Position numbers and translations under genes: made by a program. DNA of 64,000 bases. Source: Centropus unirufus. Taxonomy: Eukaryota; Chordata; Aves; Cuculiformes; Centropidae. The notes beneath the pieces are model-generated. The model saw only the letters and a list, made by a program, of their open reading frames with translations. It was not told the DNA's origin and did no database searches. Shown here piece after piece: positions 1 through 14,090 of this stretch; the stretch's first letter is position 1, and each line of letters starts with the position of its first letter. The stretch is from assembly GCA_013397695.1 (NCBI GenBank), contig VYZI01000665.1, forward strand, positions 193,808 through 257,807. The letters are read 5' to 3'.

Positions 1-3000
1 GTACTTTCTGAGCCAAACTGTGCTCTTGGGGGTCACCCCACAGGCTTTAGAGCTTATCCCTCTTGGAGAGCATTTCCTTACTGTCTGACATGACGACACA
101 CGGCCAGGTGTGAGGGGTTTCTCTCTGGGCCTGGGGCTGTGGGATGCTGGTACTAACCCTGACTGTGGAACTTTCTGCATGGCAGCGGGATGCAGGGATC
201 TCTACATACCCCTTTCAGACAAGAAATACGTTTTATCTCACATGTATTTCACCCAAGGGTAGAGCGGGTTCTCGTAGTGGGAAAGAGGAGTATGACATGG
301 GGGAGCCATGTGCATTCTGTACCTGTAATTTGAACGTCATCATGGGAAGGTGAGTTATCTGCAGAAGTGGATGGGCAGGGAGGCTCGTACATTGAGAGGT
401 GGATTTCCACGCACGCACCTCAGCCCAGGCTCCGAGGTGCTGTTCCCCTGCAGCCACTGGTGGCAGCAGCTTCCTGGTGGGGTGGGTGGTATTTGTTTGA
501 ATGTTTGCAGTGTTTTGCATTGCAGTATTTGGATGCCAAAGCTATACAGTGCCATGAAAGTTAATGAGCCAGATAAATAATTAAAGACCTCTCTCTTATT
601 GTTGCCAACTTGCAATTCAGAAAGGGGCTTGTGTCAAAGTAAATTCAGCCGCACACCCCAGTGAAAGAAGCAATAAACAATTCAAGATCAAATTAACCAT
701 TCAGGACACTGGTAGGGGAAAATCCCGTCACTGTCTGGGGGAAGAAACGTTCCCGATGGCATGAGGCACCAGCACCACTGACCCAAGCTTTGAATGCCTC
801 TCCAGAGAGGACGGTTACAGCCCGGAACCGAGCATGGAGAACAGGATTTGTAGGTGCCAACAGACACTGTGGTGTTGGAACAGTCCCCATAAGGGTGCCA
901 TGTCCCTGGGGACCTGGTTTATTCTCCCTGGCAAGAGTCCAAGATGTGGCCTTGCGGGGCTCTGCAGCTCTCGGGGCACGAGCTCGTGGCCTTGCTGGTG
1001 GGTGATCGGCCACAGCTATGGAGCTCTCGGACAGGGTCCCTGTCTGCTGAAAGGTCTCACTGGGACAGGGGAAGATGTCACAGGATAAGCAGGCATTTCT
1101 ATTCTCCAAGGCTGCCACTTTTCTGTGGGTCACTGCACGGGAGATACCTAACGTTTTTTTTTTTTTAAGATTAGCAACGGCAACACGTTCCTATGGGCCA
1201 ACCGTGTCAGCAGTGTAGGAGAGCGCCCGTCCCAGTCCCATCAGCAGCGCCCTGGCCTGACAACTGCTGGGGTCATGTGGGAATGTGCAGTTACAGGGTG
1301 GAGGGCAGAAATGCCAAGAGGAGGTTCAGACTCCGCTGATCTGGCCAAGAGCCAGGAGACGTGCTCTAACTCAGTGGCATCACGCCCAGAGTTTCCAGGA
1401 GGGCAGAATTTCCACCCGAAATGAGGAGAGGGGCCCCGTCTCCCACCAGCACTTTGCATGTGCCGGGTGCACACAGGCTCTGGGCTCTTGTGAAATCCCA
1501 GCCTGGCTGAGGGTGGTGGAGTGTTTGCAATTCCGCCGAGCCCTCCCCCCCCCCCCGAAAAAGGGGAATTGAGCAATTTCAGCAAGTGTCCCTTGTCTGT
1601 GGAGCTCACGTACTCCACAAGGCAGACACGGAGGATGGTGCTGGTTTTACCCAGCAGCCTGTTGCCTCGCAGGGAGGGCAGCGTTTGAAGCCTTGTAGTT
1701 TTGATGACACGACTGCTGAGATCAGTCCACTGGCACATATTTACACCAGATGAGGATCTGGCCAGAGTCCTGATACTAGAAGAATATGCTTCCCACCCCC
1801 GCTACTATCAGGCCCAGCCCTTAGATGACAAGGATTTAATTTAAAGGCTCAATCTCTTGTCTGAACAGCTCCCTCCCTCCCCCACTCTGATGAGAGGAAA
1901 ACCTTCGGAGAGGCATCCAGGGGAGTGGGAAAGCTTCGGAGAGAGCTGTCTCTTGCCCTTTAGCCATCCAGAAAGGAAGAGCTCATCTGAATGAAATGAG
2001 GATCAATCAGAGAGAGGCATGGGAAAAGCTGGGAAACGGAGCCTCCAGTGATGTATATTCATGGGGGGGGGGGAACCTCCCCCAGACATGCAGAAGCTTT
2101 GATGAAAACCCTCCCAGCTGTGCTGCACCTTTGAAGTGACACAGCACAAGTGTATTCGAGATTACCCAAGAGATAGAAGCAGATGACTTCTCAATCAGCT
2201 GAATCCTGATATTTAAGACAGGCTTTAAAGCTTACCTTTTGTAACTCCTTCCAAAATTAATGAGAAGCATCTGCATGGCACCCCATAGTTCTTCTCCCCC
2301 GTTTCCTGCCCCTAAATCCCTCAGCTAACCTACAAAGCCAGAATCACATTTCCAGAGGGCAGGGCACGAGTTGGCCTTGGTGTTTTATGCTCCAGAAGAT
2401 AACTGAGAAGAATCCTGAACCATGCACAGGAAATATAAGGTTAATGGAAATCGGTTATTTTATTTTTTCTTTAACCAGAAAGGAGGTTTCTGAGACCTCC
2501 CCACAAAGCGTATTGAGGTGTCCTAGCATATCAGCAGCAGCGTGCTTCCTCTGCCAGCGTTTGTCTCTATCTGCTCCCCTATTCTGAGTCTTTAAAAGCT
2601 GAGTCTAAAATCTGTGCTCTGATTCTTGGGCCAAGCAGTGTTAGAGCTGGTTTCAGTGGGGAGGGCCTTTGTACACAGGGAGACTTATGCAGGGGGTGCG
2701 AGGGATGAATGCCCACACAGCAGTGTCCAACGTGGCGTTCTAGATCCCCAGCACGGATTAGTAGCACTGCTGAGTTCACATGAGTATCCAAAGTCCGTAA
2801 GAGCTACCGAAGGAGTTTTACTGCAGGAGTGTTTTTGTTTTCCTCATTCATAACCACAGTGGGGAGGTCAGGTCTTGCCAGAAGCTTATTCAGAGATGCA
2901 CTTTCACCTGGCCTTTAGCTTACCTGAAGTGGATGACATGCTAAACACCCAAGTCCTGAAAGTTCCTCCTCTGAAAAACCTCCAGGAGTATCCAGTAGCC

Positions 3001-3182
3001 CACACTACAGGCCATGCTCCCCCGTGCTGCCCCTTGGCAGCGGGTGCTCCCTCCCAGGTCCACTTAATGGGAACAGGCGGATGCAGTCAGCCAAGTCATA
3101 GATGTTCAACACACTTCAAGGTGCATTGGCAGTTCCAGGCAATCAAAGACTCTCTTGTGATGCAGTGGCATTGCCAGGGTGT

Positions 3183-3216
3183 TTTCTTTTAACTCTATCA
3201 GATAAGTTAAAAGAAA
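3183..3216. repeat. Perfect 12-bp inverted repeat (hairpin)
   Basis: The arms TTTCTTTTAACT (3183-3194) and AGTTAAAAGAAA (3205-3216) are exact reverse complements around a 10-nt loop. They could form an AT-rich stem-loop. No flanking duplication or gene points to a function. Confidence 0.8.
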
Positions 3217-6200
3217 GTCAGTAGTCAGTTTTGATGTTCTAAGAAACCAATTTGGGAATGGTCAGAGACAAAAAAATTGCTCAAGAGTTCAGTTAACTGT
3301 GAGCATGGGCAAGGGCAAGGCTGAGAGGCGACTGGCACGTGTTTCTCTTGGTACTACTGTCTCCTGGATTCACTCTCTTCGGTGATCTTACAAGTTTGCA
3401 GCTGAACTGGAAACGTCAAGTGCCAGTGTTTTGAAATGGGAGGCCTTTATCCCTGAGAATCACTCTAAAATCTCCTCTGATGACCTGGCACTGTAACAAG
3501 CCAGGTGAGGCAGGCGTGGTGACGCATGAGCCTTAACCAGGCTTGAGGAAAACCAGCATAGGCATGAAGATCTCCTGGTGGGCAATGCTTAGGAAGCCTT
3601 GTCTCCCCCCCTCAGCACATCCCTCCTCAAAATATCTCACTTGGGAGGGGCAAAGGCTTTGTCTGCTCTGTGGTGTGCTCATGCATGCAAAGATGTTCAG
3701 AAAGGCGTGAGATACCTTCCCCTTACATGAGCCAACAAAAATGTCACGTCTTGAGAAAATGAAATGAAATCTAATGTGTCATCTGCCCTGCTGGGCAGGC
3801 AAATAAAATCCAGCAGGAGATTTTAAAGGGGCCTTGAATTTTTGGTGGATGGGTGAAGTTCTAACCTTTCTTGAAGTGAACTGAGGGGAAAAATCAGGTC
3901 TTAGTGCTTTGATTTTTTTTTGTAGTGTGTTTTTGCAAAGACAACGTTGGCTCTCTGCCCTGAGCTCTGCTTAGCCCAAACACAGACATGTGGCGGTTCA
4001 AACCTGCTGGTGTTTGTTCACTCTCTCCAGGTTGAGTTACCTGACAGGAGAGGGACATAAGCGTTGTTTCAACCCTGAGAGAATAAATTTGTCCTTTGCC
4101 AAGCAGTTCTGCTGGGAAAACTTTTGAAGATCCTTTTGTGTACTAGTTTGTGGCCCAGCCCAAAGCAGAATTCCACAGAAACCATGGGAAGAGTAAGGGC
4201 TGCTTGCTGATGCCTTGTGTGTCGAGGCATTGCCACCGCAGGGCAGCGTGGATGCTGACCATTACTTATGGGCCAAAAAATTACACGCTGTATTCTTATG
4301 GGTACAAAAGCTTGGACACAGCAAAGGGCAGAGAAAGGTCAGGCTCTGGGGTGTACTATACTCCACATGAGACAAGGAGAGAAGGAAAAAGCAGGTTTTC
4401 TTCCCCACTCTTGTTTTTGGGCAAAGCATCGTATCCTGTCTGAACAGTATTGCCCCCAGTACACAAACAGTGGGTTGGTAAGGAAGTTTTGAGGGAAAAT
4501 AAGTAAGCACCATAGATAAATTCCCTTTAAATTGAACAAAAATAGAAATTTTTTTTTTTCCTGTTTCTCACCCTACATGCTGGAGGTTAGCTGCCTTCTG
4601 GAGCTGAATGGGACTATTTGAGTACTGCTTGTATGGCTGCTGTTGCCCAGTGCTGTCTGGCATCAGCCGTCATTTCTGAGGGGTAACACGGGTGCCTTGA
4701 ACTTGGTAAAGCTAAGTGTCTTTTTGACCCGTTTCCCGTAGTCACTGCGAAACAGCTGTGAGGGATTACAAAATGCCTGGCTGGATCAACAAACAGCAAT
4801 AAGCAGCGCTTGACAAGGCATCCGCAGAAGCCCATTACCTCCTCTAATTAATCCTCACTTCATTAGGCAGCAAGCAGTCCGCTCGTGGGAGCGTGGGTGT
4901 GATGAGGGTACAGCCACGGTAAGGTCTCTCCCTGCTGCTGTCCTTGGTTTCTGTGGCCATCGAACAGACCCGCCCTGAGTGCCTGCCCGGGCTCCTCGGT
5001 GAGCGCAGGCACAGGGCTTCTACCTCTGCATCCTCTCAGCAGGGATTAAAGTGCATTTCTTGTGGCTTTCTTTACGCATGGAGAGGAACCCTCTCTCCCT
5101 GTGGAGCAGCTGGTGGTGGTGAACCTCGGCCTGGGCGGACGCTGCTGCAGCCCATGAGCTCCCGTTTGGGTAATGCCATTACACCCAGATGCCTCTTGCA
5201 TCACCACACATCTCATTCCCTGCCTCCTGTCCACGCCCTCTTCATCCTCTTTAATTGTGTCCATACCCAGCAACAACGATTTAGGCAGAAGACACGTCTC
5301 CACTCCCCTATCCAACGCGAGTCCAAATCGGGATGGTGTTTTGCCTGTGTAAAAGGGAGAGAGACAGGGCCTTCCACTGTCCCTTTCCTTGGATGATTTG
5401 ACACCCCCACATGCTTCTGGTGTTAAATCTCTCCGCGCGGGGCCCTTGCTGAAAATCTTTGAGGAGAGAAATGCAGCAGCAATCTGTTGCGGCTTTCCTC
5501 TGGCCCAAAGGAGAGCAGTCCGTGCGGGAAGACAGCTTGTCCAGAGCGGCAGGATCCTTGAGGGCAGCCATCGGCTCGCAGTGAGGGAAGAGGGGTTCTG
5601 AGCAGACGAATCTGGAGTTAGGAAACAAAGTCTGCCTCAAATATAACAGGGGAGGATCATAGAGGCAGTTACTATCATAACTGCTAGTGATACTTGCACT
5701 CACCCGTGCATCAGTTCCATATAAACCTTTTTTTATTCCCCATGCAAACAATGATTAATTAACAGCCTCTATCATTGCCTTCTTAAGAGCTATGTCATGT
5801 TCCCTGGGACAAAGACCATCTCTGACCAGCGCTCAGCACTGAGATCTCCAGGGGGTTGAGCGCCGCTGTAATAAAAGTGTCAAAATTACAAACGAATTAA
5901 AATCAGTAGGGACGAGTTATCTGTAGAGCAGATCTGTTCCCAGGAGACCTTTTCATTAGCTTTTCATTGCTGGCGTGATTTTCGAGGATGTTATTTCACA
6001 TTATGGAGCAAATCAGTTTTAGTTTTTTTTTTCTGTTGCTACTGGAAGGACACGACATTTATTTAGGGGCTCTCTGATGGAAGGCAGTTCTCCATTCCAG
6101 CGGTTTGAAGGCTTTTGTTATTTTCCTGTCACGTACCCTTCTCCGGACTCTGTTTTGGCAGTTGCTCAGCCTTATGTGAGTGAAATGTCTCTCAGCTTTG

Positions 6201-9200
6201 ATTAGGCTTCAGGCATGTGCTTGTGTAAACAACACGCCATTTTTCTTCCCAACATAATTTTTCCTCCAGACAAAGTTCAATTTATTGCATAATAAGTGTG
6301 TTCAGTGGAGCTAAGGTGAGGTGGTGGTTAAAAACAACTCTGGTTTATATCCCTTTTCAGACCACCAAAGCCCAGCCCTCCGGTTTGTGCTGATGCATTA
6401 CTGCTGACAGCAGTAATTTTTAGTGACAGATACAGAAATGTCCTTAGGGAAAACACAATAGCGATGGAGGTTTCCTGTGGGAAAAAAAGCTGCTGCTTCT
6501 TCTTTTTCTTTTTAAGTGCTTTCACCGTTTCTGGTTGCGTGTGGAGTTTGGGGGGTTTCTTTTTGTTTTGTTTTGGTTTTTGTTTGTTTTTTTTGTCTTT
6601 GAGGATAATTTTTTCGCAGGGATTCAAAGTTCTTCATCCCATTAAGTTCACTGTGATTTAAACTCAGTCTGCATCTTACGTTTAGGATCAAATCTGAAGC
6701 CTTGGCTGCGCTTCTCACTTGCCCTGGATCTCAATGACAAGCCAGCTGTGGTCTGTGTTTGCTGCAATCTCTGGAAAGACCACACCTCTGTATGAAACAT
6801 TGTCTTTTGCATAGCAACTGATACTGTGAGTTAAGCTGGATTGCACAATTTAGACTCTAATCTTGCCTGGAAAGATAGCATCAATTCTGACTCAGAACCA
6901 TATTTTCCCGTATCTCAGAGACAGGATATTTTTGCACAGCAAACAGCAAAAATTTACATGTATGTAAATGTATTTCACCTTGATCCCACCACTCGGAGTG
7001 AGTCAGGGGTCGGGTGAGTCTCTCGCTGAACGCAAATAGCAGTTTATGTATCCCAGGCAGAGCCCGGGCTGGAGAGGGCCCTGCTGGCAGCATCTCCTCA
7101 GCTGCGCGCCAGGGCAGCGAGCACTGCAGTAACCACAGGGGAGGATGGAGGCTACAACACAGAGATCCTGAGATTCACCTGCTGTGCTAAAACGTTTAGT
7201 TGGGTCATAGTCCAGAACCAAACATTTTCATGGAAAAAAAACAACCATTGCTAGGGGATAATGTTGTACTGCTTACACGATTTGGAAATCGGTCATGTTG
7301 GAAGTGACTAAAAAACTGCCCACAGCCGTGTGGACGGGTGTGAGCAGTTGGCAACCTCATCTGTCTGTACCCCCAGCCTGGAGGTCCATTAGCCTTAGTA
7401 ACATCACGGGATCTTGTGCCAACAGGCAAACACTTGGCACAAATATCAGCTGCTTTTTCTCTGAGTTTGTCTAATTGATCAGCATAATTTCCTTCAACTC
7501 AAAGACAATTTTCTTGGCCTGAATGTGGTTTGAAATGCATTGCTATTGACTCAGGTCTAGAGACGTGCTTGAGGGCCCAAAAGTACCTCTGATTTTTCAG
7601 CTGTAGCAGCTGGTTTATGAAAGATAATGCCCCTCACTGCACACCTTTGCCATGCCTAAGTGCACTGTGAAATTGTAGTTCCATCAGCAGGAGCAGTGAA
7701 GGACAACACCCTTTGCTGCAGATCTTGCCTTGACTCAAGGCCAAGGGGGATTTCGGTATCTGTGGGAGCTCTCCACTCAACTTCACAAAGTGAAGGTTTC
7801 TGACCTGGAGGGAAGTGTACTTTCATGTCACCTCACATCCTTAACTCTGACCTGTAAAGTGTTGATCTTTGTAACCGATGATGCCATTTTCAGAATATGT
7901 TCTTTGAAGGAATATGGTGAAATGGAAGAATACAATCAAAGGTACATTTATGCACCGGCCATTGAGCATTCTGTTCTGGTGATGTTAAGCATTGCCTCTC
8001 TCTAGTAAAGTCCCATATCTTAATGGGAAACTCAATTGCTCTGGTAGCAGTGACTGCAGTTCCAGGCCCACTCATAACTGGACCCACTCAGAATAGATGG
8101 CAATCCCTGGCCTGAGGAGGGTGCAGCTGCGAGGGGATGTCAGCAATATGTTCACATAGTTTTCTCGCTTCTCATTTGAAAGAGCGCTCAATGATAAAAT
8201 TCTTGGGGTTTGTTTTGATCCGGACAGTGACTAAGACACTCATGCTGTAATTAATAATTGTTTCTTTAGATATGATTACAGTATGCCTGTGATGTGACAC
8301 AAGGTTAATGGCACATGTAGCAATCCCCTGTTTTGTTTCTGGTTGGTGAAGCTGTGCAGAGGAAATGACAAAGGCTGGTGTTGCTGTCTCCCTGCGAGCC
8401 TGGGTAGAGCTCTCAGCTGGTGTAATTTTCTCCAGGTTTGACACCGAAATTAAACCAACTTCAGCTAGCTCAGCACTTAGAACTGGACTTGGGTCTTCTT
8501 TGGATACATTTTTAGCAGGAGTCCCTAGGGTGCTTTTGTCTCAGCTGACATTTTGTTATGGATCCTATTATCTCAGTATCTGAATCATCCCTGCATTTCT
8601 AACAAGCTTACCTCCAGATAAATGAGTACAGTAGGGGGGCTGATGTTATCACTGGATGAGATGAAGGCAAAGAGAGTTTTTTTGAAGTCCCATAGAAAAT
8701 GTACAGCAGAGACACTGAGTGCTGGGATGTAACTACAGTCACCGGGCTTTCTTCCTGCCTACAGGGTGCTTTAGACTCTGAGTGGGAGAAGGTGGAAGGC
8801 CTGAGCCCACTGCTCAGGGAATACTACAGTTACTTTAATCGTGACAACCAAGTGCCTGGATTTAGAGGAGGCCCAGTGTATTCATTAGAACTTGATGGCT
8901 ATTACAATTAGTAATACACTGAAATTAATTACTGGGAAGAAAAATTAAGTCTGTGTCGATCCATCCATAGGAATGACAGTAGGGGTGCCTTCTGTGGCAC
9001 TTTTCTTCTGTTGCCATTTGTACTGTTTTCCTGGAGGGACCGGGCTTTCCAGCTAACTCTCAGGGTGACGGTTTAATGTATTTTTCTCATGTAATTCAGT
9101 CCCCTCTGCAGCCCCATCTCCAAGCAACAAAGCAGGAGAAAATTACTGCTCAACCACCCCTTAATCCACTCAGAGCAAAGGCAGAGACACTCTGAACTAG

Positions 9201-12200
9201 CCAGACAGGAATGATGACCAACGGAGCAAAGGGCTGGGGGCCCTGCAGGGAAATGTACTGAGCTTCGGTCCCATAAACCACCTCATCCCTTTGGATCTGG
9301 GTGCCTTTGGGAGCTGCTGAACATTTCAGGGCAGAAGATGCTGTTGTGCCCGCTCGCTAGACTCGGAGTGCTGATGCCTGGGGTTTTAAGCTACCTATTG
9401 TGGGGGTGCTGGGAGTGGTATTATGAAGTGGCTCCAGGCCAGTTTTGGTCTAGGAATAAGATTTCCTGGAAGCTCAGGTTTGTACTGTCCAGGACCGCAC
9501 AGACCATCATCCGTCCACCTAGAAACAGCTTCCTTATAGGTCTCCTCAGTGAGCACACGGGCAGGCACATACACAAGTGTGCGTAGCAGTGCCTGAGACC
9601 TCGGGAAAATGAGATTTGATCTGAACATGCTAATTCACTTGAGCAGGCAGAAAAACTGCAGCAGGAAGACTTACCCTGTAGGTAAATGTTGAAAGCTGAA
9701 GGACCAGGCAGGAAGGAGGCTGCTAGGGGAGCTCTTCCAGAGACATTTTTGGGCTCAATCTTACAATCTTTTTCAGAATAGACAAAAAATATGTGTGTAC
9801 TGATGAAATCTGCTGAATCTAGACTTTATCATCAAAAGCAGGGGAGGGTCAGGGCATTCTGCAGTAAGAGTGGTGTGACCATCAGGACCAGAACAGTAGA
9901 AAAAAGATGACACTCGCTTTAGAAAATACAAATTCACACATTTGGGGATTAACAACTGATCAGCTACAAACAAGGCACGCTTAATCTGGAGATAACAAAA
10001 GAAAGGAAGGAGCTAGGTGTGCTAAAGTGATCACAGCAGATCTGTGAGCTGTAGGACCTAGGACAAAGTCAAAGAAAGCCAAACATGATACTAGGATGCA
10101 TGCACGGGAGGATGAGAGTGTTACCAGGGGAGCTGGAGAAGGACAAGTGCCCTTGCACAAGGCCAGGAAAAGCTTCGTCAGGAATATCGGATGGCTGTCG
10201 GTGTGGTCATCAGTGCGCTGGCGGTGAGGCAGGGGCAGGGTGGGGGTCCCAGGACAAGCAGCCTGCAGGAGCTGTCTCTGACCCATCAAAAACCACGGTC
10301 ACTCACCACAAATCCAAATCCGTCAAGAGGTGAACACTAGGAAAATGAGAACTGTTCCAGAGGAAGGACAATACTGACATAATAATCACTGAATTTAGTG
10401 TGACCCAGTGACCCAGGGTTGAGTTAAATTGACAGCGAGGAGACGTTTCCTCCCACTACAGATAACATGATTTGGAGACACCCAGGAGACTTCATCCCCT
10501 CCCCATGCCAGCAGATGGGCTGCATTCAGGAGAAGAGGATCCCAGAGAGAACCACAGATCCAGCAGCCCAGCCTTTAGCCACCAAAGGTGAGAATTCAAA
10601 ATCATTTCTACAGCATATTATTTGGCTGGACAGCATACAGTGTTGGGAGGTCTGCTCCCGCTCAGTCAAAACACAATGCCTTCTTCTTCATGTCTGATAT
10701 GTTTGTCTCTGATTTGTTAGGACCTGATTTGTGAGGACCCTGGGGCTGGACTGTCATCCAGTGTCCCCTTTATTTGATGGCAGTATTGCTGCCTGGCTTG
10801 TTTTTTCGATGGCCATACCAAATCAAGCCAGTGTCTTGTCCAGGCAGTAACTTCTTTTCACTCTCAGCAGTTGATGGCTGGTATTTCTATGGATGGTGAA
10901 ACCCCTACAGAATGCACCGAGCTGCTTAAGCAATGCCGTGAATGGGAGGAGAAATTCCTCCGTTGTCCCTAGAGGCCACCAGCCCATGCCCTGAAGCAGG
11001 AGATTTCATTACTCCTATTTTTTTTTCCTTGGGTTGTATGACTGCCAGTGCTATTTGCCATCATAAAATTTTCCAACTCTGAAACCCAGTCAACATTGTT
11101 TGGCTCAGTTGCCTTCCTGTGGCTGCAAATTCCTCTGCTCTGCACTGGACACAGCTGTTTCCCCGTAGGAGCCTGCCCTGTGCTGCCCTTTAATTTCACT
11201 CGGAGCCTCCTTTTCCCACAGGGTCTGGCTGAGGGCTCAGCACCCTACAGGATGGAGCTCCTGTCTTGGGGCTGGCCTTAGGCTTAACAGGACTTCAAAA
11301 AGAGCTGCAGGGGAGTGGAAGGGAGTCACAGCCATGGAGCCAGGAACCTCCCCTCAGCAAGGCCAGGCCAGAGGAGCAGTTTGCTTCACTCGCCGCCACG
11401 GTTCTGTTAGCCACGAGTGCAGGTTTTGCAATGCCCTCCATATCAGGACAGCCGTGTGGAGGGCCCTCAGAGTCACCTTTCCATAGTACAGGCCAAAGAA
11501 ACTCCACTCTATCCCCACTCATTTTGGTTGCTCTTTAAGGGAGCCAAGGGAGCCTCATGCATTCGAAAGAGAGGAAAGAGCACTGCAGAAATTGTAAGGC
11601 TTATTTTTACTTGTTCTTTGGTTCTAGATTATTTTTTTCAAATAGGTAAGCATGAGAGCTTCCTTCCCCCGCACCCCCCCTCTTTTATTTTCTTTTAAAA
11701 TTACTCTGATTCTTCCGTGATGAGAGCTTCGCAAACTCTGGGGCTATATTAAAGGATACAAATTCTTTTTAATTCTTTTCGTAAAGAACGAATACCCTTG
11801 AAAGCACAATAACCTACAAAGCTGCCCAAGAACGGTTGCTCTGCTAACAGTGGAGAGCAAGTTGCTTCCTCAGGACCGGCCTAGTACATCCTGTAACCCA
11901 GCTCTGCCGCGCTCTGTAACCAATGTGGCAGGGAAGGGTGCAAGCTACTCTAGCAGCTATTTTTCTGCAAGAATGAAGACCAAAGGGAAGGCAACAGGAC
12001 AGTACATCAAAGGAAGAGATCCAGAGACCTAGAAATGCAGGCATTTGCTTCCCGCCTCTCTCCTGAGTGTCTAGATTTAGAAGAGACAGGGACTGAAACT
12101 GCTGTGGTAGCTCTCGTGGTGGCTCCAGGACGAAGCTCGGGTCCTCTTCTCACAGAGCGGTAGCACCAGAGTGGGAGGAGGCTCTGCACTTCCCTGGAGG

Positions 12201-13994
12201 AAGATGCTCACTCTGCTGGCTCCTTGGGGATCCCTGCCGGATCTGCAGGGTGGGCCACGTGAGCTCCAGCCGATAACCGTAGGAAGGCATCTCCCCACCT
12301 GCCAGCGCTTCTGTCACAAATAGCTCCGAAGGCCGAATCAGGGCCTGGTTGGTTTGATGCCTTTCTCCTCCTCCCCTCCCGGCCGCCCTCCGCTCCCCTT
12401 CTGACAAGAGCAGGGAGGGACTGGCTGGGTTGGCCGGCTTCCCTGGTCGGAAGGAGGACTGCTCAGTTAATGCACGCATCTACTCCTCAAAAGCCCAGTC
12501 TGTCAGCAACGCAGACATGGTGCCAGCTGCACAGACGCATGGATGCACGTGAGGAATGGTGAGTTCAGCAGCCCTGGGCTGGCAGCGTCCTTCAGCAAGA
12601 GGAGGTACTGGAGCATTTCAGGGCAGGCAGGCAACACGCGGAGCCCAACAGCTGCTGTATCCAAGGACCGCGGCTGGTTTTCCCTATGCTCAGACCTCCT
12701 TGGGAATGGCACTGCACTTGGACTGCAGGTGGCGAAGTCATTTTCCCCAGGGTCCTGGTGGCAGGGACACGTGGAGGATTTCACCATAACTTGGAGCACC
12801 AGAGCAAGGCTGATCTGTCCTGACCCCTACTCTCCCACCATCCCAGCCTTCTGCCTCTCTAAGATGTCATTGCTGCCGTGCAGCTTCGCTGAGGGAGTCA
12901 GGATCATCAGCTGTGCTTGGCTGGCATCTGAGGAAGAGCTGAGGTCAAGCTGGAGCGGAGCTGACAAATCAGACCGAATCTGGCCCTCTTGTTTCCCCTG
13001 AAAAGTACATGTTCATTGTCAAGGACATGGCATAGTCAGAAACAGACTACAACAAATGTGAATGCTAAGGAGGTGTAAACCAGGCAGAGAATCTGGCCTT
13101 CTTTTTGTCTTCAGTGCCACAAGCACAAACAGAAGGACTTGGGTGGGATGTTCTTTACTTTCAATGAGACTCTACCAAGGTGAAGGCGCCCCTTCTAGAT
13201 CATTTGCAGAGATAACTCAGAACATGTAAATAAATCTATTTCTGCCTCCCCAGAGATGCCAGATGAGATGTTGCACGCTGTAAACTCTAGCATTTGTAGC
13301 GCTCATTTACATGATCAGATGGGGAAGGGAGGCAGGTTAGTAACAAAGGGTGTAGCTGCCCGCCCCACTTACTGTCTCCAAGATCAAGAGATTCCTTCAC
13401 CCCCACCCCCCAGGGGCTGGAGTCTTTCATCTAAAGCTCCATGGAGATGCTCCGTGCAATTAGCACCTATGCTTATTACTCTCTCTTGCTCCATTTTTTT
13501 ACCCCTGAGCTCTCTAGATAAAAGGAAAGACTTAAAGCTCAGAGTTTTCTGTAGCAGTTTTTACTTTTTGCATTTTTAAACCCCCACTCCTTTCTTCATG
13601 GCTTTGAGAATTTCCCAGGTTTGTTTGTGGTTTTTATATTTCACAGGAAGCTCAAACTCTCCTTTCCCTTGTTAGGATTTTCTATAATTCCATCTCCCCC
13701 ACATCCCTCTTGTCATTCTCAAAATTTCTTTCTTTTTGTACACACCTTTCTGCATCCCAGCCAGTTACTATCTTTTCCTCCCACTGGGTGGCTGCTTCTC
13801 TCTTTATTTGCAAAACTGGACAGAGGTCCAGGAGATATTTTCATTGACTTCCAGCTGCCCTTGCACCAAAAAGAGAGGCAGAAACTTAGCAGAAGGAAGA
13901 CTTTTCAGAGTTTTTTTTCCTAGTGCCAACCAGGATCTGAAAGTTGTGACAGGAAGCAGTAGTGCTTGTTATCTGCACTCTGCTGCTCTCTCAT

Positions 13995-14090
13995 GCTGTG
14001 TTCTTGGGCAAGACACTTCAGCTTTGAGTCTATTTTCCCCAGTTATCAATAGACAGAATCAAATGTGTTACAGGGATGCTGTAATCTTTA
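13995..14090 (+). repeat. MIR-like ancient SINE fragment
   Basis: The order of motifs follows the MIR core region: TGCTGTG, then CTTGGGCAAGACACTTCAGC, then a TTTTCCCCAG segment, an A-rich step, and an ACAGGGATGCTGT segment resembling the MIR 'cagggttgttgt' stretch. It is strongly diverged and assigned by eye. Confidence 0.5.

Noticed and set aside
1241..1738. 165-codon minus-strand open frame
   Set aside because: It reads through a homopolymer of C as a glycine run and has no recognisable similarity.
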